DNA of 64,000 nt. Origin: Winogradskyella sp. KYW1333. GTDB taxonomy: Bacteria; Bacteroidota; Bacteroidia; Flavobacteriales; Flavobacteriaceae. The stretch lies in assembly GCF_003335675.1 (NCBI RefSeq), contig NZ_QPHL01000017.1:1-64000 (forward strand), written 5' to 3'. The number at the start of each line of letters is the position of its first letter. The stretch's first letter is position 1. The notes beneath the pieces were generated by a model. The model ran no database searches. It was not told the origin of the DNA and saw only the letters and a list, made by a program, of their open reading frames with translations. Shown here in pieces: positions 7,844 through 16,265 of this stretch. A program made the translations under genes and the position numbers.

Positions 7844-10711
7844 ATGAAAAAAAGTTTTTTACTATTTCTGTTTGGAATTGCCTTTACATTTTCAAGTTTT
7901 TCACAACAAACTATTGTAAAGGGAAGTGTTCTAGATGGAACTACAGGAGAACCTATTCCTGATGTAACGATTTCTATTGAAGAGACCGGACAAACAACTA
8001 AAACAGACGCTAAAGGTGAATTCAGTTTTACTGAAAATGTTCCCCTTGGTGAACAAGTTTTAAAGGTTGAAAAAATAGGCTACGTTACAAAACGTTACCC
8101 GATTATTGTAAATGAAGGACAAACCGTAGACATAAGCGGTATGACTTTAGATTTTGATGCGAGTGACAAAAAAGATCTTTTCATTATTTCAATTTCAGAT
8201 GATAATTTAAATAGTGAAGATGATGGATTAACAGATAATATCTCAGGTTTATTACAAGCCTCTAGGGATGTATTTCTCAATGCGGCTGCTTTTGATTTCA
8301 GTGCAACCTTTTTTAGACCACGCGGTTTAGATAATGCCAATGGTAAAGTGCTTATCAATGGTGTTGAAATGAACAAGCAGTTTAGCGGAAGACCACAATG
8401 GGGAAATTGGGGTGGTTTAAATGATGTACAACGCAACCAAGAATTTTCAATGGGTATATCTGCAAATGATTATACTTTTGGAGATTTAGCTGGCACAAAT
8501 AATATTATTATGCGTGCATCTATGTACAGAAGGGGTGGTCGAATTTCTTATGCTTCAGCAAATAGAAGTTATCAAGGAAGAGTAATGGCAAGTTATAGCT
8601 CTGGTTTGTTAGAGGGCGGATGGTCATACTCCGTTCTTGGATCTAGAAGATTTGGTGAGAATGGTTATATAGATGGTACATTGTACGATGCTAACTCTTT
8701 CTTTGTTGCAGTAGAAAAACAAATTAATGATAAGCACAGTTTGAACTTCACAGGTATCTATGCAAAAAATAGACGTGGACGATCAACAGCAATTACAGAA
8801 GAAGTGTACAATCTAAAAGGGCGCCAATACAATCCGTTTTGGGGAGATTTAAACGATGGGCAGCGCAATTCTCGAATGAGAGAAATTAATGAGCCAATAT
8901 TGATGTTAAATCACTTTTGGGATGTTTCTAATAAGGTTAAGTTAAACACCAATATTGCATACCAATTTGGACAAATTGGAAACACGAGAATAGACAATGG
9001 TGGAACAAGGCTTGTCGAATTTAATGGTGAAGACACTTACATTGGTGGTGCACGAAATACTGATCCAACATATTATCAGAGACTACCAAGTTATTTTCTA
9101 AATAGAGATGATGCTCCAACTTCATATGATTTTGAACAAGCATACTTAGCAGAACAAGCATTTATTAATAATGGACAATTTAATTGGTTGGACGTTTACT
9201 CTGCAAATTTAATTTCTACAGCCAACGGTGATAATGCTATTTATGCGTTACAAGAGGATAGAATTGATGATCAGCAACTAACAGCAAATATTTTATTAGA
9301 TGCTGAATTAGCAGAAAACATAAAACTTAATGGGGCAGTAAACTTAAGAAGTTTAAAAAGTGAGAACTTTGCTTCAATTAAAGATTTATTTGGAGCCAAT
9401 GGTTATTTGGATGTTGACTTCTTCGCTGAGGAAACTGATCCAAATCAAAACCTGAGTAATTTGGCACAATCAGATACTAGAAACCCAAACCGTCTTGCTA
9501 GAGAAGGCGACCGTTATAAATATAATTACGAAATAGATGCTAACGTTATAAGTGCTTTTGCACAAGCTCAATTTAAGTACAATAAAATTGACTTTTATGT
9601 TGCGGCCAACGTTTCAAGTACGGATTACCAGAGAAATGGTTTATATCAAAATGGATATTTCGCAGATAACTCATTTGGTAAAAGTGAAAAAGCAGAATTC
9701 TCAAACTATGGATTAAAAGCTGGAGGTACGTATAAATTAAGTGGTAAACACTTAATAGATTTCAATGCAGGGTATTTAACCAAAGCACCATCCATTAGAA
9801 ATACTTTTGAAAACGCGAGACAAAACAATGAGTTAATTAATGAATTAAATAGCGAGGTAATTACGACGTTAGATGCAAGTTATATTTTTAGATCACCAAT
9901 AGTTAAAGCACGTATTACTGGTTATTATTCAACCTTTCAGGACGGCACAGATATAGGCTTCTATTTTACCGAAGGAAGTTCTGGAGCTTTCGTGCAAGAG
10001 GTCTTAACTAATGTAGATCGCAGACATATTGGCGGTGAGCTAGGTATTGAAGCGCAAGTGACTCCAACTATTAAATTAAAAGGCGCTGCCTCCGTTGGCC
10101 AATATATATTTACCAATAACCCTAATATGTATTTGTCAGGAGATGATTTTGAAAATGATCTTACCTATGGAGATGGAACTGTAGCCTTAAAAAATTACCA
10201 TGTTGCAGGAGGTCCAGAGAGAGCATTTCAAATTGGATTTGAATATAGAGATCCGGATTTTTGGAATATTGGTGTAACTGCTAATCATTTCTCAAATGCC
10301 TATGTAGATGTAAATAATTTGAAAAGGTCAGGTCGTTTTAATACAAACTTAGATTTAATAACAGAGGAAAGATATAGAGAGGGAGGGAATATTTCTGGAT
10401 ATGGCTTTAGTGATTATGACCCTATAATCGCTCGAGAGTTGCTAAAGCAAGAACAATTTGACGATTATATGCTTGTGAATGTTATCGGTGGTAAATCTTG
10501 GAAAGTTGGAGATTATTTTCTTGGTTTCTTTGCTACTATTAATAATATTTTTAATCAAGAATATAGAACTGGTGGTTTTGAACAAGCTAGACGTGTGGAC
10601 TATAGAAGTCAAAAACAAGAGCAGACAAATAAATACGGCCCAGTTTTTGGAAATCGTTATTTCTACGGTAATGGTACCACTTATTATTTAAACCTATACG
10701 TAAGATTCTAA
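7844..10711 (+). CDS. TonB-dependent outer-membrane receptor with carboxypeptidase-regulatory-like domain
   Basis: 955 residues. Signal peptide about 1-20 (ends SSFS before Gln). Residues about 22-105 form a CarboxypepD_reg-like domain (GSVLDGTTGEPIPDVTI...), typical of Bacteroidota receptors. A plug-like region (about 120-230, with RPRGLDNANGKVLINGVEM) is followed by a long beta barrel ending in aromatic NLYVRF. It imports a substrate across the outer membrane using TonB/ExbBD energy. No SusD-type lipoprotein accompanies it; instead the next gene is a DUF5689 lipoprotein and the divergent gene is a secreted EEP nuclease. This context favours nucleic-acid-derived or phosphate-ester substrates over glycans, but that is inference. 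ATG start with an AT-rich, SD-less leader. Confidence 0.9.
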   Translation: MKKSFLLFLFGIAFTFSSFSQQTIVKGSVLDGTTGEPIPDVTISIEETGQTTKTDAKGEFSFTENVPLGEQVLKVEKIGYVTKRYPIIVNEGQTVDISGMTLDFDASDKKDLFIISISDDNLNSEDDGLTDNISGLLQASRDVFLNAAAFDFSATFFRPRGLDNANGKVLINGVEMNKQFSGRPQWGNWGGLNDVQRNQEFSMGISANDYTFGDLAGTNNIIMRASMYRRGGRISYASANRSYQGRVMASYSSGLLEGGWSYSVLGSRRFGENGYIDGTLYDANSFFVAVEKQINDKHSLNFTGIYAKNRRGRSTAITEEVYNLKGRQYNPFWGDLNDGQRNSRMREINEPILMLNHFWDVSNKVKLNTNIAYQFGQIGNTRIDNGGTRLVEFNGEDTYIGGARNTDPTYYQRLPSYFLNRDDAPTSYDFEQAYLAEQAFINNGQFNWLDVYSANLISTANGDNAIYALQEDRIDDQQLTANILLDAELAENIKLNGAVNLRSLKSENFASIKDLFGANGYLDVDFFAEETDPNQNLSNLAQSDTRNPNRLAREGDRYKYNYEIDANVISAFAQAQFKYNKIDFYVAANVSSTDYQRNGLYQNGYFADNSFGKSEKAEFSNYGLKAGGTYKLSGKHLIDFNAGYLTKAPSIRNTFENARQNNELINELNSEVITTLDASYIFRSPIVKARITGYYSTFQDGTDIGFYFTEGSSGAFVQEVLTNVDRRHIGGELGIEAQVTPTIKLKGAASVGQYIFTNNPNMYLSGDDFENDLTYGDGTVALKNYHVAGGPERAFQIGFEYRDPDFWNIGVTANHFSNAYVDVNNLKRSGRFNTNLDLITEERYREGGNISGYGFSDYDPIIARELLKQEQFDDYMLVNVIGGKSWKVGDYFLGFFATINNIFNQEYRTGGFEQARRVDYRSQKQEQTNKYGPVFGNRYFYGNGTTYYLNLYVRF

Positions 10712-10752
10712 AAAAATAAAATACAATCTTTAACTCTATAAAGAAAATTAAA

Positions 10753-12147
10753 ATGAAAACAAATAAAATTAATAAATTAACGCTTTTACTAATTAGTCTA
10801 TTAGTGTTTACATCCTGTGTAGATGATGACGAATATGATCTTCCTAATCTTTCAGTAGGTGAGGTAGAATTAGGTCCAAATGATCAAGTGATTGATATTG
10901 ATGCTGTACAAGGTTTCTTTAATCAAGATAACGAACCCTATACATTTGAAGATAATCCGGATTTTGATATATATACTTCTGGTTATGTAATATCCAGTGA
11001 TGAAGGTGGAAATTTTTTCGAAGAAATCGTAATACAAGATAAAGCTGAGAATCCTACAGCAGGTATAGTGGTTCAAATAGACGTCAATCCTTTATATACT
11101 TTATATGAATTTGGTCGAAAAGTATTTATTAAGCTTGATGGATTGACCATAGCTGAAGATAATGGTGTATTACAATTGGGGAGAGCTGCTGGTAACAGCA
11201 TAGATAAAATTGCGGCCTCACAAAGAGCCGAACATCTAATATTAGCACCAGAAGTAGCAACCATAGTACCTTTAGATGTTGAGATTTCAGACTTTTCAAA
11301 TGATTTAGAAAATCTGTTTATCCGAATAAATGATATGCAATTTAATCGTAACGATGTATTAGGTGATAATCCTTTAACTTTCGCGGCTGAAGATACAGAT
11401 GAGTTTGATGGTGAGCGTACGGTTGAAAGTTGTGCTAATGGAACAACTGTTATTATGAGCACGAGTACATTTTCAGATTTCAAAGGCTTAACATTACCAG
11501 CAAATCGTGGTTCTATATCTGCTGTTCTAACTAGAGATTTCTTTGATGATTTTTATACTATCGTTATTAATTCACCTGAGGATATAGTTTTTGATAATGA
11601 GAATCGATGTGATCCTGATTTCTTAGAATGTACTGGCTCCTCTGGTGGAGGTGCCGTAATTTTTGAGGAAGATTTTGAGGGTTTTGGGACATATGCTTCC
11701 GAAGGCTGGGATAACATAAACATCAGTGGCACAAGCACGGATTGGTTTATCAGTAGCTTTAGCGGTAACTTCTATTCTCGTATCTCAGCATTTAGTTCGG
11801 GTAATACCGAAGCTAGTGTTTGGCTAGTAACACCACCTATTGACATGGACTCCACTACAGGTGAAGAAATTTCATTTGATATTCAATCTAATTTTGATAA
11901 TGGTACTAACCTATCTGTTTGGGTTTCTACAGATTATGCTGGTGATCCGACTACCGCAACTTGGTCGCTTTTAGATGCAACTATACCTGTTGGGCCATCA
12001 AGTACATTTGGAGATTTTGAATCTGTTGGGCCAGTTAATATTTCATGTGTTGAAGGTACTGCAGTATTTGGTTTCTTTTATGAAGGATCAGATCCAAGTG
12101 CTACAACCAGATATCATTTAGATAACATAGTTGTTACCGGTAATTAA
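10753..12147 (+). CDS. DUF5689 (OB-fold-like) and choice-of-anchor J lipoprotein
   Basis: 464 residues. Lipobox FTSC gives lipidated Cys22, followed by a DDD run consistent with surface export of Bacteroidota lipoproteins. Residues about 60-190 match the DUF5689 pattern: a SGYVISSDE strand, FEEIVIQDK, then GRKVFIKLDGLTIAEDNG. This resembles the OB folds found on extracellular nucleases of the YhcR/ExeM kind; that resemblance is my reading, not a search result. Residues about 300-464 form a choice-of-anchor J (jelly-roll, MAM-like) module with FEGFGTYASEGWDNI and a terminal YHLDNIVVTG strand. It lies 41 bases after the TonB receptor and is almost surely cotranscribed, taking the place of a SusD-like binding lipoprotein. 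Ligand unknown; nucleic acid is the leading guess. Confidence 0.82.
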   Translation: MKTNKINKLTLLLISLLVFTSCVDDDEYDLPNLSVGEVELGPNDQVIDIDAVQGFFNQDNEPYTFEDNPDFDIYTSGYVISSDEGGNFFEEIVIQDKAENPTAGIVVQIDVNPLYTLYEFGRKVFIKLDGLTIAEDNGVLQLGRAAGNSIDKIAASQRAEHLILAPEVATIVPLDVEISDFSNDLENLFIRINDMQFNRNDVLGDNPLTFAAEDTDEFDGERTVESCANGTTVIMSTSTFSDFKGLTLPANRGSISAVLTRDFFDDFYTIVINSPEDIVFDNENRCDPDFLECTGSSGGGAVIFEEDFEGFGTYASEGWDNINISGTSTDWFISSFSGNFYSRISAFSSGNTEASVWLVTPPIDMDSTTGEEISFDIQSNFDNGTNLSVWVSTDYAGDPTTATWSLLDATIPVGPSSTFGDFESVGPVNISCVEGTAVFGFFYEGSDPSATTRYHLDNIVVTGN

Positions 12148-12170
12148 AATAAACCATATAAAATAGATTT

Positions 12171-12204
12171 AAAACCACATCTTTGTAATTAAAGATGTGG
12201 TTTT
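12171..12204 (+). terminator. Rho-independent terminator after the TonB/DUF5689 operon
   Basis: 14-bp perfect stem (12171-12184 with 12191-12204), 6-nt loop, followed by T-rich sequence, 23 bases after the lipoprotein stop. Confidence 0.85.
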
Positions 12205-12218
12205 TAATTTAATGAGAC

Positions 12219-12581
12219 ATGCTTGATAATTATTACATATCGATACTACGACATTACAAAGAAAGATTGGGAAGGCGAAGTCTCTCTTTGGCCCTGTTTT
12301 ATATTAATCTTTTAGAACTTTCTCTACTTTTATTATTAGGCACCTTCTTTATGGCCTTTGCTCGTCAAATGAAGTTAATAACCATGTCTTCTTTTAAATT
12401 CTGGACCTTATTTCTTTTAGTGAGTATTTTTGTGCTTTTTAAGAATTGGATGCGCTTTAATGGCAAAAAACGAAATGTGCTTAATGCAAAATTTAAGTCT
12501 AAGCCAATGTCTATATATTTAATCTGGACATTACCATTTGCTTGCTTAATCTTGGCCTTTGTTCTTTATCAAGTAAAATAA
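12219..12581 (+). CDS. Small membrane protein of unknown function
   Basis: 120 residues with three predicted membrane helices (about 24-46, 56-74 and 95-117) separated by a strongly basic loop (FNGKKRNVLNAKFKSK). I do not recognise the family. The ATG is 15 bases after the upstream terminator, so the transcript start must lie within or close to the hairpin region and the leader must be very short, or the gene relies on read-through. A downstream hairpin at 12582-12611 closes it. No catalytic motif is visible. Confidence 0.65.
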   Translation: MLDNYYISILRHYKERLGRRSLSLALFYINLLELSLLLLLGTFFMAFARQMKLITMSSFKFWTLFLLVSIFVLFKNWMRFNGKKRNVLNAKFKSKPMSIYLIWTLPFACLILAFVLYQVK

Positions 12582-12611
12582 AAATGCCCTCCTAAAAAAA
12601 GGAAGGCATTT
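12582..12611. terminator. Bidirectional terminator between convergent genes
   Basis: 12-bp stem with one mismatch (12582-12593 with 12600-12611) and a 6-nt A loop, lying immediately after the stop at 12581 and before the convergent gene ending at 12635. Confidence 0.75.
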
Positions 12612-12634
12612 CAATTATAATGTTAAGGGTTATG

Positions 12635-13153
12635 TTACTTACCCTGTTTTTCTTTGGCACAACATGCTTTGTTGCAATCTTCTTTACACGCTTTCTTTTC
12701 AGCTTCCGTTTTATTAGCACAACATGCTTTGTCGCAGTCTTCTTTACAAGAAGCTTTCTTTTCACCTTCAAAGTTGTCCACCTTTTTCATGTCTTTAACT
12801 TTGTAAATATCGGCTACACTTGTAACTGTTTCTTCTAATGACTCCGGTGAAACTTTAGCCTCATCGTACTCTACCATAGCTAAACGCTTATCAAAATCTA
12901 CTTTTGCAGACTTTACACCTTCCATTTTAGCCATTTTATTTTCTATGGTCTTTGCACATCCCATAGCGCAGGTCATACCATCAATACCAAACTCTACCTT
13001 GGCATAAGTGGCATTTGGATCCAATGTCTCTGAAACCTCTTTTTTGGCAACTTCAACATCAACAGTTTTAACTTCTGGCTGGGCATCGTTCTTACAAGCT
13101 GTAATAATAAAAGCCAGAATTAAAACGACAGAAAGATTCTTAAATGTGTCCAT
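12635..13153 (-). CDS. Heavy-metal-associated (HMA) domain lipoprotein with Cys-rich tail
   Basis: 172 residues from the ATG at 13153 (a TTG three codons upstream is less likely). Lipobox IITAC gives Cys20, so a membrane-anchored periplasmic lipoprotein. Residues about 50-117 form an HMA-type ferredoxin-like fold with GMTCAMGCAKTIE. The metal site here is C-x3-C, not the classical C-x2-C of copper chaperones. The tail (about 130-172) has two copies of a CKEDC-(D/N)-KACCA unit in a Lys-rich context, giving ten closely spaced cysteines that look suited to binding soft metals. Likely role: periplasmic binding of copper or another thiophilic metal; the metal is not determined. It stands alone, convergent with the small membrane protein. 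Confidence 0.82.
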   Translation of the reverse strand: MDTFKNLSVVLILAFIITACKNDAQPEVKTVDVEVAKKEVSETLDPNATYAKVEFGIDGMTCAMGCAKTIENKMAKMEGVKSAKVDFDKRLAMVEYDEAKVSPESLEETVTSVADIYKVKDMKKVDNFEGEKKASCKEDCDKACCANKTEAEKKACKEDCNKACCAKEKQGK

Positions 13154-13249
13154 AAATTGCAAATCTTAAATTTGCGCTAAAACTAATAAATCTTGTGCTT
13201 ACTTGGTAAAGAATTAACGATTTTTGTGATTCATTTACCTTGTTTTTGT

Positions 13250-14131
13250 ATGAAAAACCCTAATACCAAGTGGATTTACCTTCTCATCCTGTCAATAATT
13301 TGGGGTAGCTCATTTATTTTAATAAAAAAAGCGTTGCTGGGTTTAACAGCATATCAGCTTGGAGCCTTACGAACAATAATCACAGGTTTGATTTTACTTT
13401 CTGTGGGTTACTACAAATTAAAAGAAATACCAAAGTACAAATGGAAATGGCTTTTGATTTCTGGTTTACTAGGCTCGTTTATACCAGCCTTCTTCTTTGC
13501 AATTGCAGAGACTGAAATAGATAGTGCAGTAACATCTATTCTCAATTCGCTTGTGCCACTTAATACAATACTATTAGGCTTTGCAGTTTTTAAAATCGCC
13601 TCAACCAAAAGGCAAATTCTTGGTGTAATAATTGGTTTTATTGGCACTGCAATATTGATTTCAAAAGGAGCTGAACTCAATCCCAATCAAAATTATTTAT
13701 ACGCATTTTTTGTAATCGCATCTACTTTAATGTATGCAGCAAATGTCAATATTATTAAGCGTTATCTTCAAGATGTAAAACCGCTTGCAATTGCTACTGG
13801 AAACTATGTGTTTATAATTATACCAGCTTTTATTATTCTAATGTTTACTAACTTCTTTACTGATGATACATTTCATCATCCTCATTTTGTTAGTTCATTA
13901 ATATTTGTGACCATACTTTCTTTTTTTGGTACTGCGCTAGCAAAGGTGGTATTTAATAAATTAGTGCAAATATCAACACCTGTTTTTGCATCTTCTGTGA
14001 CATATATTATGCCAATTATAGCATTGATTTGGGGTGTTTTAGATGGAGAATCATTTAGCTTTATACAAGGAATGGCTGCAATTTTAATATTGGTTGGTGT
14101 TTACTTAGCTAATAAACGAAATAAAGCATAA
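13250..14131 (+). CDS. EamA/DMT-family transporter
   Basis: 293 residues from the ATG at 13250, which is preferred over a TTG 19 codons upstream because the protein then begins MKNPNTKW just before the first helix. Ten predicted membrane helices in two five-helix EamA repeats; the first repeat opens with IIWGSSFILIKKAL and the second with YAANVNIIKRYLQ. Family members export amino acids, metabolites or drugs by proton coupling; the substrate cannot be told from sequence. It is a single-gene unit: the start faces the HMA lipoprotein start and a strong terminator follows the stop. Confidence 0.87.
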   Translation: MKNPNTKWIYLLILSIIWGSSFILIKKALLGLTAYQLGALRTIITGLILLSVGYYKLKEIPKYKWKWLLISGLLGSFIPAFFFAIAETEIDSAVTSILNSLVPLNTILLGFAVFKIASTKRQILGVIIGFIGTAILISKGAELNPNQNYLYAFFVIASTLMYAANVNIIKRYLQDVKPLAIATGNYVFIIIPAFIILMFTNFFTDDTFHHPHFVSSLIFVTILSFFGTALAKVVFNKLVQISTPVFASSVTYIMPIIALIWGVLDGESFSFIQGMAAILILVGVYLANKRNKA

Positions 14132-14132
14132 A

Positions 14133-14159
14133 AAAAGCCGGAGTATAACTCCGGCTTTT
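14133..14159. terminator. Bidirectional rho-independent terminator
   Basis: Perfect 12-bp stem (14133-14144 with 14148-14159), 3-nt loop, GC-rich core, A run upstream and T run downstream. It serves the transporter and the convergent M16 operon ending at 14181. Confidence 0.92.
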
Positions 14160-14180
14160 CATTATTATTTAATTAAAGAA

Positions 14181-16247
14181 TTAATCAAAATCCTGGTCTG
14201 ATACACCTTCGTTAATTTTCACTTCTTTCAATTTAAATTCAACCGACTGCCCCATCATTGTTGCAGCACGCGTTTCTGGGAATTTTAATCCGCTATATTC
14301 TTTATAGTCTTTTAACACAGCATCCTGACTCTGTGTTTGACCACCCATAGATGTTGTTTGTACCTCTTTAACTTTCAACCCAGACTCCACATCATAGTAT
14401 AATGTATATGAGATTACTTCACCTGACACTTGTACAACATAGGCGTCTTTATCTTCAACCTTTTCAATGCCTGTTAATTTAGCATAATCAGAATTTAGTA
14501 GGTTAATTTCCATAAATAAACCAGCATTGATTTTAACATCATTAGTCATGTTTGCTGGTAAAGGTTGGTTGTTTGCCGTAGCACCTTCTTGAGTCATAGT
14601 CATTGACATCATTTTATTTCCACTCACGTAAATACTTTGATTGGTTTTACCATCAATACGCTTTTCTTCTTGCATTACTGCTCCCATGGGTGTAGTTGCC
14701 TCGTATTGGGTCATTACGGAAGTAATACTTTCCAAATTATCTTTCACACCGACCGCAGAAAGATAATTCTCAAGTACAGACTTTGCTGTTAACCCTTCAG
14801 GTAAAACAATTGTTTCGGGTCTATCTGTAGGATTTGCTTCCTTATCAAAATATTTAACTGGAAGTTTCTTCCCGTTCCATTCTATCTTCTCAACATTTTC
14901 TAAAACATCTGCTGCTTTACCAACAAGAACAATTCTTGCTTTATCATCCGATAAATACTTATTAGCCACGCGTTGAACATCTTCAATTGTAACTTTATCG
15001 ATATTAGCGATATAGTTTTTATAAAAATCCTCTGGTAATTTATTTGTTCTAATACTTAAAGCACGTCTAGCTGCAACTGCCTTATCCTCTGATTCTAAAA
15101 TAAAGCTTCCTAAAAATTTAGCTTTTGCATTTGCCAAAATTTCTTCATCTACTGGCTCAGTTTTAATACGCTTAATCTCTTTCAGGGTTTCTACAACAGC
15201 ACTATCGGTAACCTCATTTCTAACTTTAGTTGTAGCTCTGAATGAAGAGTTATAGTATCTTCCTGTGCCTAGTGAAGATCTTGCCCCATATGTATAACCA
15301 TTTGCCTCTCTTAAATTCATATTTAAATAAGAACCAAAAGCGCCTCCTAAAATATAGTTTGTAACTAAAGCTGCATGATAGTCTTCATCTGTCATTTTTA
15401 ATGGAGAAACACTCATAACCGCTAATTCTGTTTGTACTGCATTTGGTACATCTACAAAATTGATTTCTGTAGTTGGTACATCGTAAAACGAAGGATATTC
15501 AGGTGTTTCTACACTTCCTTTATCCCAATCCCCAAAATATTTCTTAAGTAATGATTTTGCTTGTTTTTCAGAAATGTCTCCCGAGAATAAAATATAGCCA
15601 TTTGATGGCTTAAATCTCTCTTTGTAAAAGTTGTTTACATCTTCTAATGTTACATTATTTACGGTTTCTTCTGTAATTATCTCGCCTGCCGCATGGTTTT
15701 TACCATATAATAATGCGCTTCTTACATTACCAGCAATAGCCGCAGCACTATTTTCACCAGACTTAATGCCTTCTATCAATTGTTCTTTTTCAAAATCTAA
15801 TTCCTCTTGTGTGAATTTTGGCTGTAAAGTCGCCTCAGCAAATAAACTGAAAACTTGGTCTGTATATTTAGACAGACAAAATCCAAATCCACCATTTGGA
15901 CTAACGTTCATGCTTGCGCCCAAGAAATCAATTTTTTCACTAAAATCATCTTTAGAAGTCAATTGAGTTTCCTTACCCATTAAAGCGCTAGTCAATGACT
16001 GAACACCAGCTTTATCTCCCTCATAAACAGGTGGGTTGTTAAGATTTAAATTCCAATTTAATGATGGTAGTTTTGAATCTGTAACTACCAAAACTGTTAA
16101 GCCATTCTTTAATTTAAATTCTTTAGCCTCACCAAGATTAACCTCAGGCATTGGTCCAGATTCAGGAATTTTTGTTCTGTCAACTTGAGCAGTTACGGTA
16201 GCTCCCATAAATACTGCTAAAAGTGTAAATATTATATATTTTTTCAT
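14181..16247 (-). CDS. M16 family peptidase-like protein, non-catalytic subunit with C-terminal extension
   Basis: 688 residues; signal peptide about 1-20 (ends GATVTA before Gln). Residues about 40-470 show the pitrilysin/insulinase fold, but the position where HxxEH should be reads LTSALMGKETQL, with no zinc ligands. It still carries the family GGAFGSYLNMNLRE signature and a TYGARSS block. The last 200 residues (about 480-688) form an added beta-rich domain that resembles lipoprotein-carrier (LolA/LolB-like) folds by eye (KRIDGKTNQSIYVSGNKM...). It lies 18 bases after the active M16 gene at 16266-17603, so the two probably form a heterodimeric periplasmic peptidase, as in mitochondrial processing peptidase. 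Substrates unknown. Confidence 0.88.
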   Translation of the reverse strand: MKKYIIFTLLAVFMGATVTAQVDRTKIPESGPMPEVNLGEAKEFKLKNGLTVLVVTDSKLPSLNWNLNLNNPPVYEGDKAGVQSLTSALMGKETQLTSKDDFSEKIDFLGASMNVSPNGGFGFCLSKYTDQVFSLFAEATLQPKFTQEELDFEKEQLIEGIKSGENSAAAIAGNVRSALLYGKNHAAGEIITEETVNNVTLEDVNNFYKERFKPSNGYILFSGDISEKQAKSLLKKYFGDWDKGSVETPEYPSFYDVPTTEINFVDVPNAVQTELAVMSVSPLKMTDEDYHAALVTNYILGGAFGSYLNMNLREANGYTYGARSSLGTGRYYNSSFRATTKVRNEVTDSAVVETLKEIKRIKTEPVDEEILANAKAKFLGSFILESEDKAVAARRALSIRTNKLPEDFYKNYIANIDKVTIEDVQRVANKYLSDDKARIVLVGKAADVLENVEKIEWNGKKLPVKYFDKEANPTDRPETIVLPEGLTAKSVLENYLSAVGVKDNLESITSVMTQYEATTPMGAVMQEEKRIDGKTNQSIYVSGNKMMSMTMTQEGATANNQPLPANMTNDVKINAGLFMEINLLNSDYAKLTGIEKVEDKDAYVVQVSGEVISYTLYYDVESGLKVKEVQTTSMGGQTQSQDAVLKDYKEYSGLKFPETRAATMMGQSVEFKLKEVKINEGVSDQDFD

Positions 16248-16265
16248 GTTTATAATCTTATTATT

